From assembly GCA_030533315.1 (NCBI GenBank), contig JAUNJL010000033.1, forward strand, positions 1-25,830: a DNA stretch of 25,830 nt, written 5' to 3'. The DNA comes from Eubacteriales bacterium. GTDB taxonomy: Bacteria; Bacillota_A; Clostridia; Lachnospirales; Lachnospiraceae. The translations under genes and the position numbers were made by a program. Shown here in pieces: positions 1 through 8,083 of the stretch (positions are counted from its first letter, which is position 1; the number at the start of each line of letters is the position of its first letter). The notes below the pieces were generated by a model. The model had not been told where the DNA came from. It ran no database searches and worked only from the letters and a program-made list of their open reading frames with translations.

Positions 1-3
1 CGT

Positions 4-33
4 CAATCTCATGTCCATTGGAGAGTGAGAGAA
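4..33 (+). repeat. Imperfect repeat copy 1 upstream of primase
   Basis: This 30-nt segment aligns without gaps to 187-216 with 24 of 30 identical bases. Both copies begin CAATCTCAT and end in AGAA. It can form a weak hairpin, CTCA with TGAG and TCCA with TGGA. It may be part of an element-encoded leader or an iteron-like series; the function is not known. Confidence 0.5.
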
Positions 34-186
34 GAATTTTGAAAGCCCCTCAAGTTTTCCGTTCTCCCGTGGCTATTAAACAGAAGGGTTTACTTTTTCG
101 GCTTGTACCGAGGGGGTTGAATTTTTCGGTAGTAAGTAAAGAGATGAAAATCCCTCAAAAAAATCGGGAATTTGTGGACCAAACAG

Positions 187-216
187 CAATCTCATCTCCA
201 GTGGGAAGTGGAAGAA
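187..216 (+). repeat. Imperfect repeat copy 2 upstream of primase
   Basis: This is the second copy of the 30-nt repeat at 4-33 (24 of 30 identical). It is followed by an A-rich run and a short AATCCTCAAAAAA block that also resembles sequence near 150-164. Confidence 0.5.
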
Positions 217-256
217 AAAAATCCTCAAAAAAGTTTCAAATATTTTCTCCAAAACG

Positions 257-288
257 CACTCCTCGTTTCCATTAGGGAGTGTAAGGAA
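257..288 (+). repeat. Diverged repeat copy 3, hairpin-forming
   Basis: This is a looser relative of the two upstream copies. It shares the TCCATT...AGTG...AA layout and has inverted arms CACTCC / GGAGTG. It lies 11 nt before the primase ribosome site, so it could affect translation or transcription of that gene. The relationship to copies 1 and 2 was judged by eye. Confidence 0.35.
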
Positions 289-312
289 CAATCAACCGAA
301 AGGAGACACACA

Positions 313-906
313 GTGCAAGTTCAATTTGAAAAAATACCGCAGTACCTAAAGGACAACGGCCAGTTCTGCAACTGGAGATACGAACTGCGGGACGGCAGCC
401 AGACCAAGGTGCCGTATATGTCCGGCACAAAACGCAAAGCCAATGTGGATGACCCGACCACATTCGTAGCCTTTGAAACTGCGGCATCCGCAACAGGCTA
501 TGACGGCATCGGCATCCGGGTCAGCGGTAGCATCGTGGGTATCGACCTCGACCACTGCATCGAGGACGGCAAGCTACTCCCGTGGGCGCAGGAGATTGTA
601 GACCGCTTCGGTGCGACCTACAGCGAAATCAGTCCCTCCGGCGAAGGCATCCGCATCTTCTGTCTGCTGCCGAGCGGCTTCGTCTACGATACCCAGACCT
701 ACTACATCAAAAAGGGCAACATCGAGGTCTACATCCCCGGCCACACCAACAGATTCCTTACCGTCACAGGGAACACCATCACCGAGACCCCTGTGACCGA
801 AACGGCGGATGCGCTCGCATGGCTGCTCGACACCTATATGGACAACCTCCACTGTGGTGCATATTCTGGAAAGGCAGGAATACCTCGGTCACACGGTCAA
901 TTTTAA
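313..906 (+). pseudogene. Truncated primase/polymerase N-terminus of a mobile element
   Basis: The start is taken as GTG 313 because AAAGGAG lies 7 nt upstream; the reading frame is open further left but without a ribosome site. About 176 residues look native, up to an LLDTYM motif at 823-840. They resemble the N-terminal prim-pol-like domain of primases carried by Clostridial integrative elements and phages. Visible motifs are an acidic GIDLDHC segment and a downstream SPSGEGIRIF segment, which match the DxD and SGxGx(H/R) motifs of that fold. After about 840 the frame runs 22 codons into recombinase DNA read in the wrong frame and stops at 904-906. Helicase and C-terminal parts are absent. 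It is most likely non-functional. The exact primase family is less certain than its mobile origin. Confidence 0.7.
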
Positions 907-1759
907 GACCTATCGCAAATCCTACAAGCTGAAAAAGCAGATGAAGAATGACCCGTCAGAATGGCAGATTTTCGAGGATACCCACGAGGCCATTATTGAC
1001 AAGGAAACCTTCGATATCGTTCAGCGTATCCGAGACGGCAGACGCAGGGTTACACCGATGGGCGAAATGCCGATACTTTCCGGTATGGTCTACTGTGCCG
1101 ACTGTGGTCAGAAACTGTACCAAGTAAGGTCACGGGACTGGGAACACGATAAGGAGCATTTCGTTTGTGCCACCTATCGTAAAAAGGGCAAACATGAGTG
1201 TCCTTCCCACCAGATACGCAATGTAGTCATAGAACAACTGCTTTTGGCAGACCTTCAGCAAGTCACAGCCTTTGCACGAGAGCATGAGGCTGAATTCGTG
1301 GAGATGGTCACCAAAAGCAAATCAAGAGAGATTGACCGCAGTCTGCGTGAATGCCGTAAGGAGTACGAACAGGCAAGAGCGAGAATTTCCAAACTGGACA
1401 CCATCGTACAGCGTTTGTATGAGGACAACATTGAAGGGAAAATCAGCGATGAGCGTTTTGCCAAGATGACTGCCACCTACGATGCCGAGCAGAAACAGCT
1501 TGAAAACCGTGTGGTGGAATTACAGGAATTCCTTGACGAGGCAAAAGAAAAATCTCTTAACACCGAATACTTCCTGTCACTTGTTAGGAAATACACGGAT
1601 ATCAAGGAATTGGATGCTGAGATTATTCGTGAGTTCGTGGAACGCATTATCGTGTTTCAAGCAGAAAAGGTGGATGGTCACAGACAGCAGCGTATTCAGA
1701 TTGTTTACAACTACATCGGAGCCTTGGATATTCCAAGCAGAACAGAAAAAACGGCATAG
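839..1759 (+). pseudogene. Large serine recombinase, C-terminal fragment
   Basis: From about 839 the second frame encodes the middle and C-terminus of a large serine recombinase of the TnpX/Tn4451-like class. It contains the ILERQEYLGHTVNFKT segment, then a zinc-ribbon beginning CADCG (about 1097) with later Cys residues near 1166 and 1199. A long Lys/Glu coiled coil (about 1320-1560) and a C-terminal DUF4368-like tail (about 1600-1740) follow. The N-terminal catalytic resolvase domain with its active-site serine is missing, so the fragment cannot recombine DNA. No ribosome site supports independent translation. The gene ends inside terminator arm 1752-1759. Base composition is lower in GC than in the chromosomal genes to the right. 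Confidence 0.85.
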
Positions 1760-1790
1760 CCGGAAATCATTCCAACTATGCCGAATTTTT
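1752..1790 (+). terminator. Terminator of the recombinase gene
   Basis: An 8-bp perfect stem, CGGCATAG (1752-1759) with CTATGCCG (1776-1783), is followed by AATTTTT. The 5' arm overlaps the recombinase stop codon, which is a compact element-end arrangement. Confidence 0.75.
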
Positions 1791-1891
1791 CAAAGGGATA
1801 AAATCCCCAAGTCGCACCCACTTTTGCCGGTCTCTTTTCATTGGTTTTCATAGCCGTCCACAGGTATCCTGTCAGCCCTAAGGGGCCGCCC
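1791..1891. other. Right boundary zone between element remnant and chromosome
   Basis: This is the gap between the recombinase terminator and the convergent heptad-repeat gene. The element's right end should lie here, but no target duplication or terminal repeat can be recognised without the left end. A 7-bp hairpin, CTAAGGG / CCCTTAG at 1878-1895, overlaps the TAA of the - strand gene but has no T run on either side, so it is at best a weak terminator. Confidence 0.4.
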
Positions 1892-4800
1892 TTAGTCCTC
1901 AGTGGTAATGGGGTCTGTCTCGTAGATAAACTTCACGTTCCCGTCCATTCCCTCCGGCCTGCCGGCGAAGGTGGTGTAAAGGGCCTCCGGGGATACGATG
2001 GCCTCCACCCGCTCCAGAAGATCTGCCAGCTCCCCGTTTACCTTGTCGTCCAGCTTCAGGATGCCTTCCTCATAAAATTCTTCCTGGCCGTCCTTCAGCT
2101 CATCGGAGCCGTCCACCAGCTCACCGATCCCGTCCTTCAGGCTGTCACTGCCATCTGAAAGCTTTTCGGCCCCCTCCTTCAGGGAATCTGCTCCCCCTTT
2201 CAATGTGCCCGTTCCGTCAGAAAGCTTGACTGCTCCCTCCTTCAAGGTATTGCTGCCCTCTGTGAGGGAGGCGGTCCCACCCTTCAGGACGGAAACTCCG
2301 TCCAGCAGGGATCTGGTTCCATTTTCCAGCTCTGCCGCCCCCGAAGCCAGATCCTTCGCCCCGGCGTTTAAGGCCTTGCTGCTCTTGGAAAGCTTCGCCG
2401 CCCCCTTGCAAAGAGCGCCGCTGTTTCCAGACAGGGCCTGGATCCCTCCTACCAGGCTTCCCGTGGCCTTGTTGATGGCATCCATACCGGCATTCAGGCT
2501 GGCCTTTGCCTTCCTTAAGGCGTCCGCTCCCTGGAGAAGGGCGGAGGCATTGGCATTTCCCTCTCCCAGCAGCGTCTGGATCCCGGCATCCAATGTCTTT
2601 TCTCCATCCAAAAGAGCCTTCGCCCCCTGGCTGAGTCTTTGCGTGTCCGCCTTGGCCAAGGTCTCATAGCCCGCCTGAAGCTGGGTGTTTGCCGAGGCCA
2701 GCTGCTGTGCTCCCTGAGAAAGGGTCTGAAGTCCCTCCGTCAAGGCAGGAAGCTGATCCTTCAATGCGCCCACCAGGGTAACCAGCTGGGAAGCGCCCTG
2801 AGACAGGGCGGCTCCGGACCCCACAAGAGTCTCGCCGCCCTCCCTGAGAGCCTGATGGCTGCCTGTCAAAGCCCCGGCGGCCGCTGACAGCTGTGCAAGG
2901 CTGCCCTTCACCTGTTCCATCATGGCCGCCTGTCCCTGGAAAGCCTCCAGCGCCTGGGAAGCCTCTTCCAGACACTGGGAAGCGCCTGCGCCGGAAGAAG
3001 CCGCAGCGGCAGCCGAGGCACTTTTCTCCCTCAGGCCCTGAGCGATCTGAGAAAGGGCGGAGGTGTCCGGCTGCACCGAGACAGGGGCAGCCGCTATGGC
3101 AGCCACACTGCCGGAGGCTTCATTCACGGCCTGGATGGCCGCAGTGACGGCCGCCTGTGTCCCTTCGTCCAGTCCCTCCAGGGATATGGATGAGAGGGAC
3201 TGGGAAGCGGCTCCCAGGGAAGCTGCCGCCTCCTCCTTCCCTGTAATCTCCAACGTGCCCTGGACAGAAGGGGAGGTTTCGATCCAGGCATCCAAAGCTC
3301 CGGCCGCATCTCCCATGTAGGAGGAATCGGCCGTCAGCTCCCCGGTCATGGTCTGAACGCCGGTCTTTGCCTCATCCAAAGAAACCTGAGTCCCCCCTGC
3401 CTGGCCCATGCTCCCGGACAAAGCCTCCAGATTCCCGGCAAGGGCTTCCACGCCGTCCAGATAAGCGCTCACCTTGGAGACAAAATCAGAAACCCCCGCA
3501 CCATAGGCGTCCAGACCATCCTTCAAGGCCTGTGGGGCATCCCCATAGGGGGCCAGCTGCTCCGACAATCCCGCCAGCTTTTCCGCCGCGGTGTTGATTC
3601 CCTGCACCTCCGCCTGAATGCCGGGAACCATCTCTCCGATCCCGCCGATCAACTTCTGAATGCCCTCCACATACTGAAGAGTCCCTGATGCCAGGGCAGA
3701 GGCTCCCTGCACATAGCTCTTCACCCCGTCCGTCAGGGTAAGAGAACCATTCACATATCCTGTCACACCCTCCGCAAGCTGATCGCCGCCGTTGATGTAA
3801 GCCGTCACCCCTTTTTGCAGCTGTGCCATTCCAGCCTGGTACTCCTTCGTCTTCCCGGCAATGGTATCGGCCCCTTCCGTGTAAGCCTTGACCCCCTTGC
3901 CCAGGGTGTCCGCACCCTTGGTGTAGGACCTGACCCCCTTCTCCAGGGTACTGGCACCCTGAGAAAGCCTTTGAGCTCCGGTGTCCGCCTGGGATGTGCC
4001 GTCCTGCAGCCTCCCGGCCCCTCCGTCCAGCTCTGCCGCTCCCGAAGCCAGCCTGGACGCCCCGTCACGAAGCTCTCCGGCCCCCTCATCCAGGGTCTTT
4101 GCCCCTGACGAAAGCTCCTCCGTTCCAGACAAAAGCTCCTGGATCCCGTCATAGAACTCCACGTACTTGTCATCCAGGGTATGCAGCCCTTCCGACAGGT
4201 CCCCCGAACCGTCCACCAGCTTCATGGCTGAATCCTTCAGGGTTTCCATGGCCTCCTTCAGATCATCCAGATCCTGGTTGTCCTTCACGTCCAGATTTTC
4301 AAACAGGTCGGTCACCGCCAGGGTCAGACAGGTTTCCAGCTGGAAATCCGTCACGTCCGCCTCCATGGCAAAGCCCTCGGGTATGGATATCTTGTCTGCC
4401 AGCTCCTTCTCCATATTCAGGCTTTCCTTCATTCCCGGCAGTCCAAAGCCCACCACCGCACTTTTGCTCCCGTCGGACACCACCTTTCCATTGTCGATGG
4501 TGATGTTGGTAAAATGCTCCACGGGAAGTATCATGGCAGTCACCATCACAAAGGGAGAATAAACCGTCTCCTCCCTTCCCCCAATGGTCTTTTTCACCTT
4601 CTCGTGATTCTCGTAGGCCACCTCCATCCTCACGCGGCCGCTCTTTCCTGCCAGCTCCGAGGGCTCCACCCTCTGCCCGTCCAGGTAGTAGGCGATCCTC
4701 ATGGTAACCGGAGTCTCCCGATCGGTGGTACCCTGATAATAAATGTCCTGTCCGTCGGTGCTCCACTGAAGGTTTTCCCCATCCTGGGTAAAGGTCTCGT

Positions 4801-5050
4801 CTCCCTTTACGTTTTTAATATCCTGAAGGGAGGAGGTGTCTGCCAGGCTCTCTCCCCCGACTCCCGCATTTTCCAGCCAATCGGACACGGTGACGCTCCT
4901 GGTCTTCCCCTCTGCGGTGGTGTTCACGTACACCGTCTCCTCCTTGTAGATCTCTCCCTGGCCTGCGGCCAGCACCGTTCCCCCTCCCAATATGGCTGCC
5001 ATTCCTGCCGCCAGAGAGGCTGCTGTTAATTTTCTTCGATTCCTGTTCAT
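1892..5050 (-). CDS. Large secreted Gly/Leu heptad-repeat protein, partner of RND transporter
   Basis: This 1052-residue protein starts with a Sec-type signal peptide (basic start, hydrophobic residues about 9-28, cleavage near VLAA). An N-terminal domain of about 240 residues follows. About 290-980 then consists largely of degenerate seven-residue units of the form xxLxxGx, typical of the X-X-X-Leu-X-X-Gly heptad proteins seen in YhgE/Pip-like and MMPL-linked proteins. A subset near 370-470 is arranged as 14-residue double units with GVxxYxxGA. A central Ala/Ser-rich section (about 590-720) breaks the pattern. The short C-terminal tail (about 990-1052) has no membrane segment, unlike YhgE/Pip proteins. 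The start ATG overlaps the transporter stop as ATGA, so translation is probably coupled and regulation shared. Inference: an extracytoplasmic partner of the RND pump, possibly a long coiled adaptor. The biochemical role is unknown. Confidence 0.8.
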   Translation of the reverse strand: MNRNRRKLTAASLAAGMAAILGGGTVLAAGQGEIYKEETVYVNTTAEGKTRSVTVSDWLENAGVGGESLADTSSLQDIKNVKGDETFTQDGENLQWSTDGQDIYYQGTTDRETPVTMRIAYYLDGQRVEPSELAGKSGRVRMEVAYENHEKVKKTIGGREETVYSPFVMVTAMILPVEHFTNITIDNGKVVSDGSKSAVVGFGLPGMKESLNMEKELADKISIPEGFAMEADVTDFQLETCLTLAVTDLFENLDVKDNQDLDDLKEAMETLKDSAMKLVDGSGDLSEGLHTLDDKYVEFYDGIQELLSGTEELSSGAKTLDEGAGELRDGASRLASGAAELDGGAGRLQDGTSQADTGAQRLSQGASTLEKGVRSYTKGADTLGKGVKAYTEGADTIAGKTKEYQAGMAQLQKGVTAYINGGDQLAEGVTGYVNGSLTLTDGVKSYVQGASALASGTLQYVEGIQKLIGGIGEMVPGIQAEVQGINTAAEKLAGLSEQLAPYGDAPQALKDGLDAYGAGVSDFVSKVSAYLDGVEALAGNLEALSGSMGQAGGTQVSLDEAKTGVQTMTGELTADSSYMGDAAGALDAWIETSPSVQGTLEITGKEEAAASLGAASQSLSSISLEGLDEGTQAAVTAAIQAVNEASGSVAAIAAAPVSVQPDTSALSQIAQGLREKSASAAAAASSGAGASQCLEEASQALEAFQGQAAMMEQVKGSLAQLSAAAGALTGSHQALREGGETLVGSGAALSQGASQLVTLVGALKDQLPALTEGLQTLSQGAQQLASANTQLQAGYETLAKADTQRLSQGAKALLDGEKTLDAGIQTLLGEGNANASALLQGADALRKAKASLNAGMDAINKATGSLVGGIQALSGNSGALCKGAAKLSKSSKALNAGAKDLASGAAELENGTRSLLDGVSVLKGGTASLTEGSNTLKEGAVKLSDGTGTLKGGADSLKEGAEKLSDGSDSLKDGIGELVDGSDELKDGQEEFYEEGILKLDDKVNGELADLLERVEAIVSPEALYTTFAGRPEGMDGNVKFIYETDPITTED

Positions 5051-7197
5051 GCTTGGCTGCTCCTTTCCTGATCCTGACTCTCCAAAGCCCGAACCTCATC
5101 CTTCATCGTCGTTTTACGGTCACTTTTCTTTTCTTTTTTCCGAAATCCTGCGGAGGTGCGGCAGATCAGCGGGTCAAAGACCATGAAAAGCCCCGGCAGG
5201 ATGGTGAGCACCACCACTGTACTGATCACGGCGCCCCTGGCCAGCAGGTTGGTGATTCCGCTGATCATATCCACCTTGGAATACAGGCCGATGCCAAAGG
5301 TAGCGGCAAAAAAGCTGCATCCGCTGATGAGGATGGATTTCATGGAGGTTTTGTGTGCGATCTGGATCGCCTCCTTTTTTCCTTTTCCCAGATACCGTTC
5401 CTTCTGGTACCGGCTGGTCATCAAAATGGCGTAATCCACCGTCGCTCCCAGCTGGATGGTGCCGATGACGATGCTTGCCACAAACACCAGCTCCTTCCCC
5501 TGATAATAGGGGATGGCCATGTTCACGAAGACGGCGAACTCGATCACCGCCACCAGGATAAAGGGAAGGGAGATGGATTTAAATACCAAAGTGATGATCA
5601 GGAAGATCGCCCCGATGGAAAGTATGTTGACGTTGAAAAGATCCACGTCCGTCACATCCGCCAGGTCCTTTGTCAGAGGCGCTTCCCCGATGACCATGGA
5701 CTGGGGGCTGTAGCTTTTGACGATCTCCTGGATCTCTGCGATCTGCCGGTTCACCTCGTCCGTAGCGGTCTTGTACTGGGAGCAGATGAACACCATCTCA
5801 TATTCCTCGCTCTTCAGCATCTTTCGGATATCCTTGGGGATCATGGTCTCTGGAAAGGCCGGCCCCACGAAGGAGTCCATCCCCAGGGCCCATTTCACCC
5901 CGTCCACATTCTTGATCTCCTCCAGCATCCGGTTCTTTTCCTGGGTATCCATCCCGTTTTTCAAAAGGGCCATGTGAACGTTGCTCATGTCAAACTCCTG
6001 GGAAAGCTTTGCGTTGGCCACATTGCTCTCCAGGTCCGCCGGAAGGGATTTGTCAATGTTGTAGTACACCTTCACGTGGTTGTTTCCGTACACCGCAGGG
6101 ATCAGGAGCACAAAAAAGATCAGAAGCCAAAGCTTGTAATGGCGGGTGATAAACTCCGAGATCCCATCCAGGCTGGGGATCAGCGGCTTGTGCTTCGTCC
6201 GCTGAATGGCCCCGTCAAAGGTAAGGAGCATGGCGGGAAGGATGGTGACGCAGCAGATCACTCCGATGATCACGCCCTTTGCCATGACGATTCCCATATC
6301 CTTCCCCAGGGCAAAGGTCATGGCGCACAGAGCGATGAAGCCTGCCACGGTGGTCACGGAACTTCCGGCCACGGACTTGAAGGTGTTGGCGATGGCGTGG
6401 GACATGGCTCTCTCCCGATCTCCCGGGAACCGCTGCTTGTTCTCCTCATAGGAGTTGAGGAGGAAAATGGAATAGTCCATGGTCACTCCCAGCTGCAGCA
6501 CCGCCGTCAGGGCCTTTGTAATATAGGAGATCTCTCCTAAAAACAGGTTCGTCCCCAGATTGTACAAAATGGCGATTCCCACGCTCACCAGGAAGAAGAG
6601 GGGTACCAGGAAGGACTCCATGGCCACCATCAGCACCACCAGGGAGAGAAGGGAAGCAATCATCACGTAGACGGGCATTTCCTCCAGGGCCAGCCTCTTG
6701 ATGTCGGTGACAATCCCCGTCATCCCGCTGACAAAAGTTTTCTCCTTGGCCAGCTTTCGGATCTGGGTCAAAGCCTCCATGGAGGCGTCCGAGGAGGTGG
6801 TGTCATCAAACAGGGCGATCATCATGGTGGCATCCCCCCGGAAAAAGGCTTCCCGAAGCTTCTTCGGCAGCATTTCCACGGGAATGGAGATGTCCATGAC
6901 ACTGTCGTACCACAGCACCTTCTCCACGTGCTCCACCTGCTGGATCTCTTCCTTCAGGGCGGAGACGTCCTTCAGATCCATGTCTTCCACCACAATCATG
7001 GAGAAAGCCCCCATGCCGAACTGATCCACCATGATGTCCTGCCCCTTCACCGTCTCCAGGGTGTCTGGAAGGTAGCTGAGCACGTCGTAATTGACTCTCG
7101 TGGCTGCCATTCCCAGGTAAGCCGGTACCAGCAGCAGAAAGCCGATCAAGAGGATCCATATTTTATGCTTTGCGATCCATTTTCCTGCTTTTTGCAT
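5047..7197 (-). CDS. MMPL/RND-family transporter
   Basis: This 716-residue membrane protein has the two-fold RND plan. A first membrane segment (about 12-32) is followed by an external loop of about 140 residues and a block of five helices. The whole unit repeats from about residue 350. The proton-relay Asp-Tyr signatures of MMPL proteins are present in both halves, as GVTMDYSIFLLNSYEE and GATVDYAILMTSRYQ. The charged C-terminal tail is cytoplasmic. AAGGAA lies 9 nt before the ATG. It is the first gene of a two-gene unit with the heptad-repeat protein and is divergent from a TetR-type repressor, so it is probably inducible export. The substrate (lipid, peptide, drug or wall precursor) cannot be read from sequence. 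Confidence 0.9.
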   Translation of the reverse strand: MQKAGKWIAKHKIWILLIGFLLLVPAYLGMAATRVNYDVLSYLPDTLETVKGQDIMVDQFGMGAFSMIVVEDMDLKDVSALKEEIQQVEHVEKVLWYDSVMDISIPVEMLPKKLREAFFRGDATMMIALFDDTTSSDASMEALTQIRKLAKEKTFVSGMTGIVTDIKRLALEEMPVYVMIASLLSLVVLMVAMESFLVPLFFLVSVGIAILYNLGTNLFLGEISYITKALTAVLQLGVTMDYSIFLLNSYEENKQRFPGDRERAMSHAIANTFKSVAGSSVTTVAGFIALCAMTFALGKDMGIVMAKGVIIGVICCVTILPAMLLTFDGAIQRTKHKPLIPSLDGISEFITRHYKLWLLIFFVLLIPAVYGNNHVKVYYNIDKSLPADLESNVANAKLSQEFDMSNVHMALLKNGMDTQEKNRMLEEIKNVDGVKWALGMDSFVGPAFPETMIPKDIRKMLKSEEYEMVFICSQYKTATDEVNRQIAEIQEIVKSYSPQSMVIGEAPLTKDLADVTDVDLFNVNILSIGAIFLIITLVFKSISLPFILVAVIEFAVFVNMAIPYYQGKELVFVASIVIGTIQLGATVDYAILMTSRYQKERYLGKGKKEAIQIAHKTSMKSILISGCSFFAATFGIGLYSKVDMISGITNLLARGAVISTVVVLTILPGLFMVFDPLICRTSAGFRKKEKKSDRKTTMKDEVRALESQDQERSSQA

Positions 7198-7221
7198 CTT
7201 ATCACGTTCCTTCTTTCTTTA

Positions 7222-7234
7222 TGACCATCAGTCA
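7222..7234. promoter_or_regulatory. TetR-type operator, site 1
   Basis: TGACCATCAGTCA has TGAC and GTCA half-sites separated by 5 nt. It lies between the transporter's predicted -10 box and its ribosome site, so a bound repressor would block transcript elongation or initiation. The same half-sites and spacing occur at 7267 and 7309. Confidence 0.7.
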
Positions 7235-7251
7235 TTTTTATTTCATAAGAT

Positions 7252-7280
7252 GTTATAACTCAAAAATGACCATTAGTCAA
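7252..7280 (-). promoter_or_regulatory. Promoter of the transporter operon, with operator site 2
   Basis: On the - strand, TTGACT (7280-7275) and TATAAC (7257-7252) are separated by 17 nt, a good housekeeping-type promoter. Operator TGACCATTAGTCA at 7267-7279 covers the -35 box, which predicts direct repression by the divergent TetR-family protein. Confidence 0.7.
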
Positions 7281-7307
7281 TACTTTAGAGAAAATTTTTT
7301 AAAATTA

Positions 7308-7335
7308 TTGACTTTTGGTCATTTTTATTTAAAAT
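7308..7335 (+). promoter_or_regulatory. Promoter of the TetR-type gene, with operator site 3
   Basis: TTGACT (7308-7313) and TAAAAT (7330-7335) are spaced by 16 nt. Operator TGACTTTTGGTCA at 7309-7321 overlaps the -35 box, which predicts autorepression. This leaves an untranslated leader of roughly 85-90 nt before the gene. Confidence 0.6.
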
Positions 7336-7432
7336 ATATTTGTGAAGTATTACTTAATAAAAAGACGATGATCGTTTATAATAATCATAAAAGGATCGCA
7401 GCAGGAAACCAATGACTACGGGGGGCTTTCAA

Positions 7433-8053
7433 ATGGGAAAATTAGAATTGAACAAGAAAAAGAAAAAAGACGCTCTGTTTAACACGGCCTTCGAGCTGTT
7501 TACCACGAAGGGGCTGACCAAGACCACCATCTCCGACATTGTGGAAAATGCCGGCGTGGCCAAGGGAACCTTTTATCTGTATTTCAAAGACAAATATGAC
7601 ATCCGAAACAAGCTGGTCTCCCACAAGACCGGGGAGCTGTTCTACCAGGCCCACGAGGCCCTGAAGAAGACCAGCCTGTCCACCTTTGAGGAGGAGGTGC
7701 ATTTCATCGTGGATTTCATTCTGGACCGGCTGAATGAAAACCGCACCCTCCTGATGTTTATTTCCAAAAACCTGGCCTGGGGTATGTTCAAGGGGGCCTT
7801 CGAGGAAAAAATGCCGGACGAGGACTATCATTTTTATCAGTCCTACCTGGAGCTGCTCTCAAGAAACGGCCAAACCTACCAAAACCCGGAGCTCCTTTTG
7901 TTCACCATCGTCCAGCTGGTGGGCTCCTCCTGCTACAGCTGCATCCTGTACCAGCAGCCTGTTTCCATGGAGGAGTACCGCCCCCACCTCCATGCGGCCA
8001 TCGACGGGATCATGCGGTCCTTTGCCCTGAATGAGACCTCATCGCCTCGGTGA
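7433..8053 (+). CDS. TetR/AcrR-family transcriptional repressor
   Basis: This 206-residue regulator has a classical N-terminal TetR helix-turn-helix, including the GVAKGTFYLYFKDKYD recognition helix segment. A divergent ligand-binding helical domain follows. Two starts are possible. ATG 7433 has GGGGGG 7 nt upstream and gives an MGKLELNKKKKK N-terminus usual for this group; ATG 7412 would add seven residues and has AGGA 5 nt upstream. I prefer 7433. It faces the RND operon across a region with three matched operators and probably represses both directions. The inducer is unknown. The gene ends 30 bp from convergent miaB, and I see no terminator between them. Confidence 0.9.
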   Translation: MGKLELNKKKKKDALFNTAFELFTTKGLTKTTISDIVENAGVAKGTFYLYFKDKYDIRNKLVSHKTGELFYQAHEALKKTSLSTFEEEVHFIVDFILDRLNENRTLLMFISKNLAWGMFKGAFEEKMPDEDYHFYQSYLELLSRNGQTYQNPELLLFTIVQLVGSSCYSCILYQQPVSMEEYRPHLHAAIDGIMRSFALNETSSPR

Positions 8054-8083
8054 GGAAGGCGCCCTGCCCTCCGGACTCCCCTT

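Larger units (their letters stand above)
1..312. other. Non-coding leader of the mobile-element remnant
   Basis: No convincing gene lies here. The stretch is A/T-rich and holds three imperfect repeats (listed separately) and A-rich blocks such as those near 150-165 and 214-236. It ends with the ribosome site AAAGGAG at 299-305 that serves the GTG start at 313. Short reading frames from 18 and from 172 lack a ribosome site and show no family resemblance. The left end of the element is not visible, so it may lie outside the window. Confidence 0.5.

Noticed and set aside
1878..1895. Terminator for the heptad-repeat gene
   Set aside because: A 7-bp hairpin exists but no T run follows on the - strand.
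3800..4200. DNA tandem repeats or a CRISPR-like array in the heptad-protein gene
   Set aside because: The periodicity is protein-level heptads with varied codons; there are no identical repeats with spacers.
5053..6540. A 495-codon open frame on the + strand
   Set aside because: It is antisense to the clearly recognised RND transporter, is His/Asp/Gly-rich with no domain, and has no ribosome site. It is a shadow of high-GC codon use.
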